Origin: JACMIU01 sp043763605
GTDB taxonomy: Bacteria > Armatimonadota > Armatimonadia > Armatimonadales > Armatimonadaceae
Reading direction: 5' to 3'
Length of the DNA stretch: 5,145 bases
Assembly: GCA_043763605.1 (NCBI GenBank)
Contig: JAYULM010000044.1
Span: forward strand, 1-5,145
Positions 1 to 5,051 of this stretch are shown one piece after another (position 1 is the first letter of the stretch; the number at the start of each line of letters is the position of its first letter). The notes under the pieces were generated by a model, which was not told the origin of the DNA, ran no database searches, and saw nothing but the letters and a program-made list of their open reading frames with translations. Position numbers and translations under genes: made by a program.

Positions 1-158
1 ACTGCTTTGGCTAAAGCCATCGCTTCGATTCCTGACACTTTGGGGGCCGCTTGTTTTCGTCATTGCAAGTACCTTCAACCGAATTGACGAAGACTATACC
101 GTTTTCTCCGCCTGACTCCTATCTAATTTACCTGCGTTGCCGAGCGCGCCCGTCGTCC

Positions 159-186
159 AGGTTTGTCGTCGGGGCGGCGTGGGTAA
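159..186 (+). promoter_or_regulatory. candidate sigma-B-like promoter of the stress-protein gene
   Basis: GTTT at 161-164 and GGGTAA at 181-186 are spaced as in the sigma-B-type consensus (GTTTAA, 12-14 bases, GGGTAT); counting GTTTGT as the -35 box leaves a 14-base spacer. Transcription would start near 195 and give a leader of about 45 bases before the ATG at 240. The match suits a gene encoding a general-stress-protein-like product. However, it is judged by eye, two -35 bases and one -10 base deviate, and it is unknown whether this organism has such a sigma factor. No good housekeeping promoter was found in 1-239: TTGACG at 84-89 has no -10 partner. Confidence 0.27.
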
Positions 187-225
187 AACATAAACCAAAG
201 CGAGCAACAGGTTTGCGCATCGATC

Positions 226-230
226 AGGAG
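226..230 (+). promoter_or_regulatory. ribosome binding site fixing the start at 240
   Basis: AGGAG lies nine bases before the ATG at 240. The open frame runs upstream to an ATG at 51, but that extension has no family-like sequence and no ribosome binding site. The Shine-Dalgarno and the start of the conserved domain at the first residues both place the true start at 240. Confidence 0.75.
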
Positions 231-239
231 ATTTTCACC

Positions 240-1070
240 ATGCAGTACGAGCAGGTTTACGGCGTTTTCGCAACTGTCGAGAACGCGGAGCGGGCAATTT
301 CCGCGCTCAAGGATCACGGGGCGGTCGGCAACGAAATTTCCGTCGTGCGCCGCTCGGACGGCAAAGGCATGGCGGGTGTCGAGGAGGGCGGCTCGCACGG
401 GATCACGGTTACGACCGCCGAGGATGCCACGGCGGGCGCGATGAAGGGCGGCGCGGTCGGGATCGCGCTCGGCGTTTTAACCGGGGCAGTGATGCTGACG
501 ATCCCCGGCGTCGGTCCGATTCTCGCGGCGGGTCCGCTATGGGCGGCGTTCGGCGCGGCGGCGGCGGCAGGCGCGGCGGGTGCGGCACTCGGCGGCGTGG
601 TCGGCTACCTCGTCGATCAGGGCGTCCCCTCGGAAAAAGCGCACGTCTACGCAGGGGCGATCCATCGCGGCGACATGCTGGTGTCTGTCCGGTCCAATCA
701 CATGATGGCGGGGGAGGCGGCGATCCTGCTGGCGAAGTATGGCGCGGCAGAGATCGGACAACACACCATCGGGGACCAGGTGGACGGGGAGATCGAACCG
801 CCGCTGGTCGATTTGAACGACGCCGAGCGGGACGCCGCAGTACATGTCCCGGTCGCCGGACACGTCCCGGTCGCGGTTTACGGCCCGGTCGTGGCACACG
901 ACGTCACATTCGCTCCGGTAATGGCGGCGACACACGACATCAATATACAGGACGCGCTCACGGAAGACGCACTGGCTCAAGAAGAACTGGATTGGGACGG
1001 CACACCGCCGCTCGTGCTCACCCCACTCACGCCGTCCATGCCGAGTCTGCCGGGACCTATCGGAAGATAA
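240..1070 (+). CDS. YflT/GSP17M-like stress protein with glycine-zipper insert
   Basis: This is a 276-residue protein whose first 40 residues (MQYEQVYGVFATVENAERAI, then a short helix and a VVRR strand) resemble the heat-induced YflT/general stress protein 17M family. Residues 62-125 are very rich in Gly and Ala, with hydrophobic runs around 70-106 and a glycine-zipper look (GAVGIALGVL, GAAGAALGGVVGYL). Residues 132-172 look like the second half of the same alpha/beta fold: a helix, then GDMLVSVRS, then a helix ending AAILLAKYGAAEI. The insert could be a membrane-associating hairpin. From about 185 the tail is acidic and proline-rich, with three 6-residue repeats (202-219). The biochemical role of the family is not established. 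No signal peptide is visible. The next gene starts 112 bases downstream, so this is probably a single-gene unit. Family assignment is fairly secure; function is not. Confidence 0.85.
   Translation: MQYEQVYGVFATVENAERAISALKDHGAVGNEISVVRRSDGKGMAGVEEGGSHGITVTTAEDATAGAMKGGAVGIALGVLTGAVMLTIPGVGPILAAGPLWAAFGAAAAAGAAGAALGGVVGYLVDQGVPSEKAHVYAGAIHRGDMLVSVRSNHMMAGEAAILLAKYGAAEIGQHTIGDQVDGEIEPPLVDLNDAERDAAVHVPVAGHVPVAVYGPVVAHDVTFAPVMAATHDINIQDALTEDALAQEELDWDGTPPLVLTPLTPSMPSLPGPIGR
843..896 (+). repeat. three 18-bp tandem repeats inside the stress-protein gene
   Basis: Three imperfect in-frame units begin at 843, 861 and 879, each with a CCCGGTCG core. They encode HVPVAG, HVPVAV and YGPVVA. A fourth, degraded unit may follow (HDVTFA). 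The repeat lies in the low-complexity tail, so copy number probably varies between strains, and a change of whole units would not shift the frame. Confidence 0.7.
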
Positions 1071-1100
1071 GAATTCCGCCACAGAGGCGTGGAGGGTGCG

Positions 1101-1125
1101 CTGTCCGGAACAGTGTCCGCGACAC
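1101..1125. other. two small adjacent stem-loops after the stress-protein gene
   Basis: CTGT (1101-1104) pairs with ACAG (1110-1113), and GTGTC (1113-1117) pairs with GACAC (1121-1125) around a CGC loop. They share base 1113, so they are alternatives or slightly shortened neighbours. There is no T-run after them, so they are not a standard intrinsic terminator. They may be only a GC-rich spacer. Confidence 0.25.
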
Positions 1126-1159
1126 CGAACTAACCCCGGCGGAAGTATTCGCGCTGCGA

Positions 1160-1165
1160 TATACT
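1160..1165 (+). promoter_or_regulatory. -10 element of the plus-strand protease cassette
   Basis: TATACT, preceded by GCGA, ends 17 bases before the ATG at 1183. No -35-like hexamer is found at 16-19 bases upstream. The predicted start near 1172 would leave a leader of only about 10 bases, and there is no Shine-Dalgarno. The minus-strand cassette has the same GCG(A/G)TATACT followed by GACCG and ATG, which strengthens the call for both. Confidence 0.4.
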
Positions 1166-1182
1166 CCCTGTAGCGACCGTAT

Positions 1183-1458
1183 ATGATTACCTCCACAAAG
1201 AATGACGCCATCGAGAAACGCGGGCAGGCACTCTATGAAACGCGGTTGCGCGCCGAACTGGAGCCGACCCACGCGGGCGAAGCCGTAGCGATTCACCTGC
1301 CCACCGGCGACTACACGGTACACCGCTCTCGCTCCCGCGCCGTGTGTGAACTATTCGAGCGGCACAACGGCGATGGCGAGATTTACGCGCAGGTGATCGG
1401 TGCGCCGACCGTCGCGGAGACGATGCTTGCCGCTCTGCTCACCGGGGGCAAGCCGTGA
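1183..1458 (+). CDS. small conserved partner of a clan AA aspartic protease (copy 1)
   Basis: This 91-residue soluble protein has no signal peptide or membrane segment. An N-terminal helix with Y18, R21-L22-R23 and E25 leads to a strand V35-A-I and a turn T41-G42-D43-Y44, then a helix and a strand near 67-72. The same pattern (Y, RLR, E, G, V-x-I, TG(D/N), later an I-G or V-I-G) occurs in the minus-strand protein at 2012-2290, so the two are homologous along their length. The gene overlaps the protease gene by four bases (GTGA), implying translational coupling and a joint function. The start at 1183 has no Shine-Dalgarno, but it lies just after a -10 element. I know such small proteins as frequent neighbours of tiny clan AA proteases; their function is not known to me. 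An antitoxin, adaptor or substrate role is possible but not shown. Confidence 0.8.
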   Translation: MITSTKNDAIEKRGQALYETRLRAELEPTHAGEAVAIHLPTGDYTVHRSRSRAVCELFERHNGDGEIYAQVIGAPTVAETMLAALLTGGKP

Positions 1459-1820
1459 GACTGGTCGGCGTGTTTCAGGAGGGAATGCCGCGCGTCGAAG
1501 TCACGCTTTACGGCGTACGCGGTGTGGTGACGGTGGAGTGTATTCTGGATACGGCATTTAACGGCGATCTGACGCTACCGCCATCGGTGCTACAGGAACT
1601 CGGCGTGATTCCCTCGACGCGCATCCGTAACCGTCTTGCCAGCGGCGGCGAAGAGTACGCGGCGGCGGGTGTAGTCCAGGTAGAATGGATGGGAACGTTG
1701 CGATACGCCGAAGCCATCGCGTACCGCAACAACGCGCTATTAGGCACGGCATTGCTGGACGACTGCCACATTGACATTGAGGCGACCGAAGGCGGAGAGG
1801 TTATCGTCGAACCGCTGTAG
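1455..1820 (+). CDS. clan AA (retropepsin-like) aspartic protease, DTA active site
   Basis: This 121-residue protein has the layout of a single-domain bacterial clan AA protease, which would act as a dimer with one Asp from each chain. An N-terminal strand region precedes the catalytic segment C29-I-L-D32-T-A-F-N-G, followed by L-T-L-P (39-42) and a helix ending L-Q-E-L-G50. The C-terminal signature L95-L-G-T-A-L-L101 and the G113-G-E-V strand also fit. The catalytic triad is D-T-A rather than D-T-G or D-S-G, which may lower activity or reflect a subfamily variant. It starts with GTG at 1455, overlapping the partner's TGA, with a G-run at 1443-1447 as a possible ribosome binding site. There is no signal peptide, so it should be cytoplasmic. 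Length is normal. Its 3' end abuts the remnant of a convergent homologous gene. Confidence 0.8.
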   Translation: MRLVGVFQEGMPRVEVTLYGVRGVVTVECILDTAFNGDLTLPPSVLQELGVIPSTRIRNRLASGGEEYAAAGVVQVEWMGTLRYAEAIAYRNNALLGTALLDDCHIDIEATEGGEVIVEPL

Positions 1821-2015
1821 CGATCCGTGAAAAATCGCGTGAACGGTTCGATACGCGCCACGGTTTGTGCCACGCGCCGAGTGCATCCACCGCCGCTTTG
1901 GGCAAGGTCAGAAAACCGGTGAAGCCGGTATCCACGAAAAACTCCAGCGACAAGTCGCCGTGATCTGGCAAACGGAGCGTGACCGGGAGAACGGCGTGAT
2001 AGTCCCGGTGATCAT
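1801..2015 (-). pseudogene. broken clan AA aspartic protease (copy 2), frameshifted and truncated
   Basis: The expected start is the ATG at 2015-2013, overlapping the partner's TGA as ATGA. Read in that frame it gives MITG, then nonsense, and stops at 1910-1908. One base over, the frame reads Y-H-A-V-L-P-V-T-L-R-L-P and then V-D-T-G-F-T-G-F-L-T-L-P (DTGFTG codons at 1932-1915), an unmistakable clan AA catalytic segment, ending D-A-L-G-A near 1873. Restoring one G to the GGG run at 2004-2006 joins the ATG to this frame as M-I-T-G-D-Y-H-A-V. After 1873 the homology seems to move back to the first frame (R-T-V-H-A-I-F-H-G-S-L-Q-R-F-D, 1847-1806), suggesting a second indel. The C-terminal half, with the usual LLG motif, is absent; the remnant runs into the 3' end of copy 1. 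The remnant is secure; the second frameshift is tentative. Confidence 0.7.
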
Positions 2016-2290
2016 GCGGCGGTACGTTCCAACACGCCACCGAGAGCGTACACCGCGTTATAGCCGATGCGAAGCGTGACAACATCGGCGTGGGGGTTTC
2101 GGGTGCGTAGCGAACGCGGCGCGGCGAAACTGGTGTCGTCGCCGACCGCGTGGTTGCCGGTTTCCACGTCAATCGAAACGAGTCTGCCGACGTTCTGTGG
2201 CGTTTCGATTTCGCCGCGTAACCGGTCGTAAACCACCCGCGCCTGCGCCAAACCGGTGAGCAACGTGTCGTTTCGTGTGTCGTTATTCAT
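2012..2290 (-). CDS. small conserved partner of a clan AA aspartic protease (copy 2)
   Basis: This 92-residue protein is homologous to the product of 1183-1458: Y21, R23-L24-R25, E27, G35, V38-S-I40, T44-G45-N46-H47 and a later R-I-G (73-75) line up with it. It has no signal peptide or membrane segment. The frame continues upstream to an ATG at 2374, but that extension is arginine-rich and unlike the family. The ATG at 2290 sits six bases after a TATACT element, so it is probably the first codon of a leaderless mRNA. It overlaps the protease remnant by four bases (ATGA), so the original cassette had the same design as copy 1. Its own frame is intact although its protease is destroyed, so it may be an orphan under weak selection or may have a function of its own. 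Confidence 0.7.
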   Translation of the reverse strand: MNNDTRNDTLLTGLAQARVVYDRLRGEIETPQNVGRLVSIDVETGNHAVGDDTSFAAPRSLRTRNPHADVVTLRIGYNAVYALGGVLERTAA

Positions 2291-2296
2291 GCGGTC

Positions 2297-2302
2297 AGTA
2301 TA
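2297..2302 (-). promoter_or_regulatory. -10 element placed for a leaderless transcript of copy 2
   Basis: On the minus strand the sequence reads GCGGTATACTGACCGCATG. Six bases separate TATACT from the ATG, so transcription starting at the usual distance begins at or beside the first base of the start codon. The best -35 candidate, TTTTCG with a 17-base spacer, matches only three of six consensus positions. It is divergent from the promoter at 2342-2370. Confidence 0.5.
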
Positions 2303-2341
2303 CCGCAAGCGACACGCCGCGAAAAAGCGGGCGCGAACGGC

Positions 2342-2370
2342 TTGACACGCCCTCCGGTTTGTGCGAAAAT
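2342..2370 (+). promoter_or_regulatory. housekeeping promoter of the exported-protein gene
   Basis: A perfect TTGACA (2342-2347), a 17-base spacer and GAAAAT (2365-2370, four of six -10 matches) form a plausible sigma-70-type promoter. It predicts a start near 2377 and a leader of about 65 bases. The divergent cassette promoter lies 40 bases to its left, so the two could share regulation; no clear operator is seen between them. Confidence 0.55.
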
Positions 2371-2427
2371 CCAAGCACTCGGTCGCTGTATTAACCCAAA
2401 CTCACCCCGCGACCGACGATAGAAAAC

Positions 2428-2432
2428 AGGAG
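2428..2432 (+). promoter_or_regulatory. ribosome binding site fixing the start at 2442
   Basis: AGGAG lies nine bases before the ATG at 2442. The frame is open upstream from 2361, but that part overlaps the promoter and would bury the signal peptide, so 2442 is the start. Confidence 0.75.
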
Positions 2433-2441
2433 ATACTTCCT

Positions 2442-2996
2442 ATGTCGCTTGTCAACCAGTTCCGCGCACGAATTGCTTTTGTCGCGCTGGCTCCCGTCGT
2501 CGCTTTCACCGCGCTTTCGCTACCTCTTCTTTCTGCCACGCCCGCCGTCGCTCAAACCAAGTTGAATAGTGTCATTAAGTCGCTCTTTGGCAAGACTCGC
2601 CCTCAAGTGGAGGCGAAAGCCGGAAAAGGCAAGCCGGCACAATATGGAGCCTTCGCCTACAAATATCCGGGTGTTAAATCTATTGACATTCAGTACGCTC
2701 CTGCGGATTATGGTGACCCCGAATGGAATAGCAGAGTACTGTCTATAAGCGTACGATTTTTGAAGCCGTTACCCGGCGCATCGGACGACTGGAAGGAAGC
2801 ACTTCGCCGCGCTGGGTTCTCGACTGAGGGTGTGATTTTGGGAAACGATACGACCAAATCGAAAGGCTTCTTTAAGAATGTCACAGGAATTCCCGAAGGG
2901 TTTATCGGTTTCACAAATAAAGACTCCCTACATATTACTCATTGGAGTTATTTAACACTATCCATGTCGGAGTTTTCGCGCCCCAAGGGCGAATGA
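2442..2996 (+). CDS. exported protein of unknown function
   Basis: This is a 184-residue protein with a clear Sec-type signal peptide: N-terminal Arg residues (8, 10), a hydrophobic core at about 11-30, and a signal peptidase I site A35-V-A37 before Q38. There is no lipobox cysteine and no further membrane segment. The mature part of about 147 residues begins with a helix (LNSVIKSLFGKTRPQVEAKA), then G-K-P, an aromatic stretch, and alternating strands (SIDIQYA, VLSISVRF), a W-K-E-A-L-R-R-A-G-F helix, and a final strand (YLTLSMSEF). The opening, a helix with 'KTRPQVEAKAGKGKP' before strands, recalls small envelope domains of the SmpA/BamE type, but this is only a resemblance. I do not recognise the family. 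Its base composition is visibly less GC-rich than its neighbours, and its promoter is its own. A small ORF follows after one base. Confidence 0.8.
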   Translation: MSLVNQFRARIAFVALAPVVAFTALSLPLLSATPAVAQTKLNSVIKSLFGKTRPQVEAKAGKGKPAQYGAFAYKYPGVKSIDIQYAPADYGDPEWNSRVLSISVRFLKPLPGASDDWKEALRRAGFSTEGVILGNDTTKSKGFFKNVTGIPEGFIGFTNKDSLHITHWSYLTLSMSEFSRPKGE

Positions 2997-2997
2997 T

Positions 2998-3141
2998 ATG
3001 CGAACGTTCGGGCTTCTCGGGGTCACTCTCGTGCCGTTAGTGATGACAATCATAAGAATTCACAGAAATAATGGCAACGGCTATCACGGAACCCCGCTGT
3101 CTATAGCGGACACTGGCGTTTCGCTACAGGGGAGTGAGTAA
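2998..3141 (+). CDS. possible 47-residue hydrophobic small protein
   Basis: The ATG lies one base after the TGA of the exported-protein gene and has an AAGGG (2985-2989) eight bases upstream, so re-initiation on the same mRNA is plausible. The product begins MRTFGLLGVTLVPLVMTIIR, a charged residue followed by about 16 hydrophobic residues that could span or enter the membrane, then a polar tail rich in Asn and Gly and ending in LQGSE. It is too short to judge by codon use, and I recognise no family. It could equally be chance open sequence or the broken start of a longer gene. Confidence 0.3.
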   Translation: MRTFGLLGVTLVPLVMTIIRIHRNNGNGYHGTPLSIADTGVSLQGSE

Positions 3142-3235
3142 ACTTCGGAATCGTGCTTCACCTGAATCACGACCGATATGCTCTGGATCACCCGTCGAAA
3201 AAAACAAGCCGGATAACTCTATGCGACTCTTCGAT

Positions 3236-3263
3236 CCCCGGCGCGGCTTATATTGCGCCGGGG
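3236..3263. other. 9-bp GC-rich stem-loop upstream of the reductase promoter
   Basis: CCCCGGCGC (3236-3244) pairs perfectly with GCGCCGGGG (3255-3263) around a 10-base AT-rich loop. It lies 19 bases before the -35 box. No U-tract follows on either strand, so it is not a classical intrinsic terminator, though it may end transcription from the left with help. A protein-binding palindrome is an alternative. Confidence 0.55.
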
Positions 3264-3282
3264 TAAAACGCGATTTCCTTGT

Positions 3283-3312
3283 TTGACGCCCGTTTTTGCG
3301 CCGTGGTACAAT
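3283..3312 (+). promoter_or_regulatory. housekeeping promoter of the nitrite/sulfite reductase
   Basis: TTGACG (3283-3288, five of six) and TACAAT (3307-3312, five of six) are separated by 18 bases. Transcription should start near 3319-3321, giving a leader of about 55 bases. It is among the best promoter matches in the window. Confidence 0.65.
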
Positions 3313-3320
3313 AACCGTAC

Positions 3321-3342
3321 ATATCCTACTATTGCAGTATAT
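3321..3342. promoter_or_regulatory. 22-bp imperfect palindrome at the reductase start site (operator?)
   Basis: From ATATCCTACTA to TTGCAGTATAT, eight of the eleven pairs about the centre are complementary, with mismatches at pairs 5, 8 and 10. It begins at the predicted transcription start, where a bound repressor would block initiation. Assimilatory sulfite and nitrite reductase genes are usually controlled by sulfur or nitrogen status, for instance by LysR- or Rrf2-type regulators. Which regulator would bind here cannot be told from the sequence. Confidence 0.4.
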
Positions 3343-3374
3343 TCTATCGGGTTAGACGGGATTGAACGGCAGTC

Positions 3375-4991
3375 ATGAACAAAGTCGAAAAGATCAAGCA
3401 AGACAAAGACGGGCTGGATGTCTGGGAGGACGTACTCCGGTACGCACAGACCGGCTTCGCGAGCATCGCGGAAGAGGATTTCGTGCGGATGCGCTGGTAC
3501 GGCATTTACCAGCAACGACCGAACGAGGGGCACTTTATGATGCGCATCAAACTGCCGGGCGGGCTCGTTTCCGTGCCGCAGATGCGCGAGATCGCCGCGA
3601 TCACCGAGCAGTACGCGCGCGGGATCGCCGATGTGACTACCCGGCAGACGTTCCAGTGGCACTGGCTGACCATCGCGGATTTCCCGGACATCGTCGCCCG
3701 CCTGGACGCCGTCGGAATCTCGTCCTCCGGCGCGTGTGGCGACATCCCGCGCAACGTCGTTTCGTGTCCGGTTTCCGGCATTCACAAGGACGAACTGTTC
3801 GATGCCCGACCGACCACGAAGGCGATCCACGACGCGACACTCAACAAAAAAGAGTTCTCGAATCTGCCGCGCAAATACAAACTGTCCGTCTCCACCGACC
3901 CGGAGCAGTGCGTCCAGCCAGAAATCCACGATTTCTCGCTGGTCGGTGCTAAGGACCCCAAATCCGGCGATCTCGGCTTCGGCTTGCGCGTCGGCGGGGG
4001 GCTTTCCACGCAACCGCACTTCGGGCAGTGGGTGGACGCCTTCTTCGTGCCGGAGCAGGCGGTGGACGCCGTCCGCGCTGTGACCGGCATCTTCCGCGAC
4101 TTCGGCTACCGCGAGAAGCGGACCCACGCCCGTCTCAAATATCTGATGGCGGACTGGGGCGCGGCGAAGTTCCGTGAGAAACTGGTCGAGTACCTCGGCT
4201 ATAACCCGGTGGCGGGTGTCGACGATACCGAACCGGTGAATCCGTACCGCGACCATGTCGGGGTGCATCCGCAGAAGCAAGCCGGTCTGAATTGGGTCGG
4301 GCTGTCGGTACTGACCGGGCGCGTGACCGGAATTCAACTTACCCAACTCGCCGACATCGCGGAAAAGTTCGGGCAGGGCGAAGTTCGCCTGACGCACATG
4401 CAGAACCTTCTGATGCCGCACATCTCGGACGCCCATCTGCCGTCCGCGCTCGAAGCGTTGACCGAAGCCGGTTTCGTTTACGAAGCACACTCGGTACGAC
4501 GCGGCGCGATTGCTTGCACCGGAAACGAGTTCTGCAACCTCGCGATCACCGAAACCAAGGGGCGGATGATCCAGATCGTCACGCACCTGGAAAACCGCGT
4601 GAAGTTCGACCGCAACCTGCGTATCAACATGACCGGCTGTCCCAACTCCTGCGCCCAGCACAGCGTCGGCGACATCGGCTTGCAGGGCTGTAAAGCCCGC
4701 CTCGACGACGGTTCGCAGGTGGAAGCCTACGACATTCACTTGGGCGGCGCGCTCGGCAAGGACCGCTCGTTCACGAAGGCGATTCACCGCAAGGTGCCCG
4801 CCGAAAAGGTGCCGCTCGCGTTGGAAAATCTCCTGACGGCGTTCAACAGAACGAACGAGCAGGGCGAAGAGTTTAACACCTGGATCAGGCGTCATTCGGA
4901 TGTGGAACTGGACTCGTTCTTGGCGGTCGAAACCATCGTTGGCGCGCCGGATACGAAAGCGGTCCACAGCAAGGATAGCGAACTGTTCTGA
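3375..4991 (+). CDS. ferredoxin-type nitrite/sulfite reductase (sir/nirA family)
   Basis: This 538-residue siroheme enzyme carries out a six-electron reduction of sulfite to sulfide or nitrite to ammonia, in the cytoplasm, probably using ferredoxin. The usual two-fold repeated architecture is complete: a first ferredoxin-like half (about 47-115, with FMMRIKLPGG and DVTTRQTFQWHW), a first siroheme-binding half (about 118-275), a second ferredoxin-like half (about 300-370) and a second siroheme half (about 375-520). The cluster-and-siroheme cysteines are all present: C381-x5-C387 (ACTGNEFC) and C422-x3-C426 (TGCPNSC). Expected anion- and siroheme-binding Arg/Lys residues are R57, R90, R126, R253 and K255. 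Y45 and C121 (ACGD) are placed like the cross-linked Tyr-Cys pair of mycobacterial sulfite reductase, which favours sulfite, but the family cannot be split safely by eye. The start at 3375 has only a weak Shine-Dalgarno; the family-typical N-terminus (KDGLDVW) supports it. Length is normal. No cys or nas partner gene lies in the window. Confidence 0.93.
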   Translation: MNKVEKIKQDKDGLDVWEDVLRYAQTGFASIAEEDFVRMRWYGIYQQRPNEGHFMMRIKLPGGLVSVPQMREIAAITEQYARGIADVTTRQTFQWHWLTIADFPDIVARLDAVGISSSGACGDIPRNVVSCPVSGIHKDELFDARPTTKAIHDATLNKKEFSNLPRKYKLSVSTDPEQCVQPEIHDFSLVGAKDPKSGDLGFGLRVGGGLSTQPHFGQWVDAFFVPEQAVDAVRAVTGIFRDFGYREKRTHARLKYLMADWGAAKFREKLVEYLGYNPVAGVDDTEPVNPYRDHVGVHPQKQAGLNWVGLSVLTGRVTGIQLTQLADIAEKFGQGEVRLTHMQNLLMPHISDAHLPSALEALTEAGFVYEAHSVRRGAIACTGNEFCNLAITETKGRMIQIVTHLENRVKFDRNLRINMTGCPNSCAQHSVGDIGLQGCKARLDDGSQVEAYDIHLGGALGKDRSFTKAIHRKVPAEKVPLALENLLTAFNRTNEQGEEFNTWIRRHSDVELDSFLAVETIVGAPDTKAVHSKDSELF

Positions 4992-5051
4992 TTTGCTCCC
5001 GGTGTTATCTCCCTGCTCTTGGCCAGCCTCGTCTGTCCTCCCTCCCCCCAG

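Larger units (their letters stand above)
2997..3374. other. 378-bp spacer between exported-protein and reductase genes
   Basis: Apart from the possible small ORF (2998-3141), the spacer holds a minor CCGCT/AGCGG dyad (3094-3109), a run of seven A (3198-3204), the hairpin at 3236-3263, the reductase promoter (3283-3312) and a palindrome (3321-3342). In 3142-3235 I see nothing recognisable. No transposon ends, tRNA or known riboswitch pattern is visible, and no intrinsic terminator with a T-run follows the exported-protein gene. Confidence 0.5.

Noticed and set aside
84..97. TTGACG (84-89) with TATACC, or TATAGT on the other strand, as a promoter
   Set aside because: On the plus strand the spacing is far too short and nothing fits a -10 at 17 bases. 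On the minus strand no acceptable -35 is found.
537..1211. Long open frames on both strands overlapping the stress-protein gene
   Set aside because: They are Arg/Gly/Pro-rich low-complexity translations produced by the GC-rich repeat-like coding sequence. The stress-protein frame has the domain and ribosome binding site.
1508..1873. 121-codon minus-strand frame opposite the intact protease
   Set aside because: It is antisense to a gene with clear clan AA motifs and matches no protease-like pattern beyond its start region.
2004..2006. Programmed frameshifting in the copy 2 protease
   Set aside because: No slippery heptamer is present at the shift point, and the gene also lacks its C-terminal half, so decay is simpler.
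1867..2079. 70-codon plus-strand frame across the broken protease
   Set aside because: It is the complement of the remnant, with no ribosome binding site or domain.
3219..4967. 582-codon open frame antisense to the reductase
   Set aside because: It lies opposite a complete reductase with all catalytic motifs. Its translation is rich in Arg, Val and Asp with no recognisable domain, as expected of a GC-rich antisense shadow.
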